NCBI GenBank assembly: GCA_964276095.1
Contig: CAXYDR010000003.1
Location: 806,001-870,000, forward strand
Length of the DNA stretch: 64,000 bases
Direction of reading: 5' to 3'
Source: GCA-2733415 sp964276095
GTDB taxonomy: Bacteria > Bacteroidota > Bacteroidia > Flavobacteriales > Flavobacteriaceae
A program made the translations under genes and the position numbers. This document shows, piece after piece, positions 63,506 through 64,000 of the stretch (position 1 is the stretch's first letter; each line of letters begins with the position of its first letter). The notes below the pieces were generated by a model. The model was not told the DNA's origin and searched no databases. It worked only from the letters and a program-made list of their open reading frames with translations.

Positions 63506-64000
63506 ATGAAGAAAATCAGCATTTATCTCGCTTCATTACTTTTACCTGTATCAATTATGGCGCAAAAAGTAACTTTTGAAGAGTATGACTTAGACAACGG
63601 TTTGCATGTCGTTTTACACCAAGACAATGCAGCTCCAGTTGTAACAACATCTGTAATGTACCATGTAGGTGCAAAAGATGAAAACCCTGAACGAACAGGA
63701 TTCGCTCACTTTTTTGAACACCTATTATTTGAAGGTACTGAAAACATTGAAAAAGGTAAATGGTTTGAGATTGTATCTTCTAACGGAGGAAGCAATAACG
63801 CCAATACTACTGATGACAGAACTTACTACTATGAAGTATTCCCTTCTAACAGTTTAGAATTAGGATTATGGATGGAATCTGAAAGAATGTTACACCCAGT
63901 AATTGATCAAACTGGAGTTGACACACAAAATGAAGTTGTAAAAGAAGAAAAAAGATTACGTGTTGACAACCAACCTTACGGTAGTTTCATGGCGGAAATC
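63506..64000 (+). CDS. M16-family zinc peptidase, N-terminal part (runs off the window)
   Basis: The first 165 residues of an exported protease (signal peptide ending IMAQ, residue 20). The inverted zinc motif HFFEH lies at 68-72 and the third zinc ligand Glu at 147 or 148 in VVKEEKRLR, the correct spacing. SNGGSNNANTTDDRTYYY is also typical of the family. M16 enzymes are often made as pairs of active and inactive subunits; the rest is outside the window. Confidence 0.92.
   Translation, partial: MKKISIYLASLLLPVSIMAQKVTFEEYDLDNGLHVVLHQDNAAPVVTTSVMYHVGAKDENPERTGFAHFFEHLLFEGTENIEKGKWFEIVSSNGGSNNANTTDDRTYYYEVFPSNSLELGLWMESERMLHPVIDQTGVDTQNEVVKEEKRLRVDNQPYGSFMAEI

Noticed and set aside
1..64000. 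CRISPR arrays, tRNA genes, insertion sequences or prophage genes
   Set aside because: No regularly spaced repeats, cloverleaf-like gaps, transposase or phage proteins were seen; all gaps are short except 58653-59004, which holds leader structure only.

Overview
The window reads as chromosomal DNA of a marine-type member of the Flavobacteriaceae (Bacteroidota), broadly Tenacibaculum- or Polaribacter-like. The evidence is AT-rich DNA (about one third G+C by eye), promoters of the Bacteroidota type (TTG, about 19 bases, TAnnTTTG), many SCxx-type lipoproteins, a TonB-dependent receptor with an N-terminal carboxypeptidase-regulatory-like domain, clade II (Sec/lipoprotein) NosZ, and the order rplM-rpsI-rpsB-tsf-pyrH-frr. 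No insertion sequence, prophage, CRISPR array, tRNA or rRNA gene was recognised.

Layout. 1-7.6 kb: end of a TerC-like gene, tRNA1(Val) methyltransferase, glutaryl-CoA dehydrogenase, a metallophosphoesterase, and sucAB on the minus strand. 7.9-15.6 kb: a nitrous oxide reduction cluster (fasciclin lipoprotein, cytochrome c, nosZ, terminator, then membrane protein-nosL-nosD-nosF-nosY) with a CRP/FNR-type site before the second block. 15.7-24.5 kb: polyprenyl synthase, a TetR-controlled RND efflux operon with a clear operator, and an outer-membrane protein. 24.6-32.5 kb: aspS, a small lipoprotein/M1 peptidase group, cold-shock protein, a gene broken at two poly-A runs, and dgt.

32.5-51.6 kb is the most interesting part, a phosphate island. 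Sites built as two 7-base repeats (N-TAACAT) spaced 11 bases apart lie before a phosphate-type porin, pstS and a PiT-PhoU fusion transporter. Related sites lie before a TonB-dependent receptor and a beta-helix lipoprotein. The inferred flow is outer-membrane entry (porin and probably the receptor pair), PstS capture, PstCAB import, PhoU control and PiT import. Inside this island sit two tandem modules of a small acidic exported protein, a SulP anion transporter and a beta-carbonic anhydrase. Their carbonic anhydrases are almost identical in the first third although the transporters are strongly diverged. The modules show no Pho site of their own.

51.7-64 kb is housekeeping: ribosomal proteins L13, S9 and S2, EF-Ts, UMP kinase, ribosome recycling factor, an MMPL/RND-like exporter, asnS with a structured leader, rpoN, a degenerate PAP2-like membrane protein, an outer-membrane barrel, and the start of an M16 peptidase cut by the window end.
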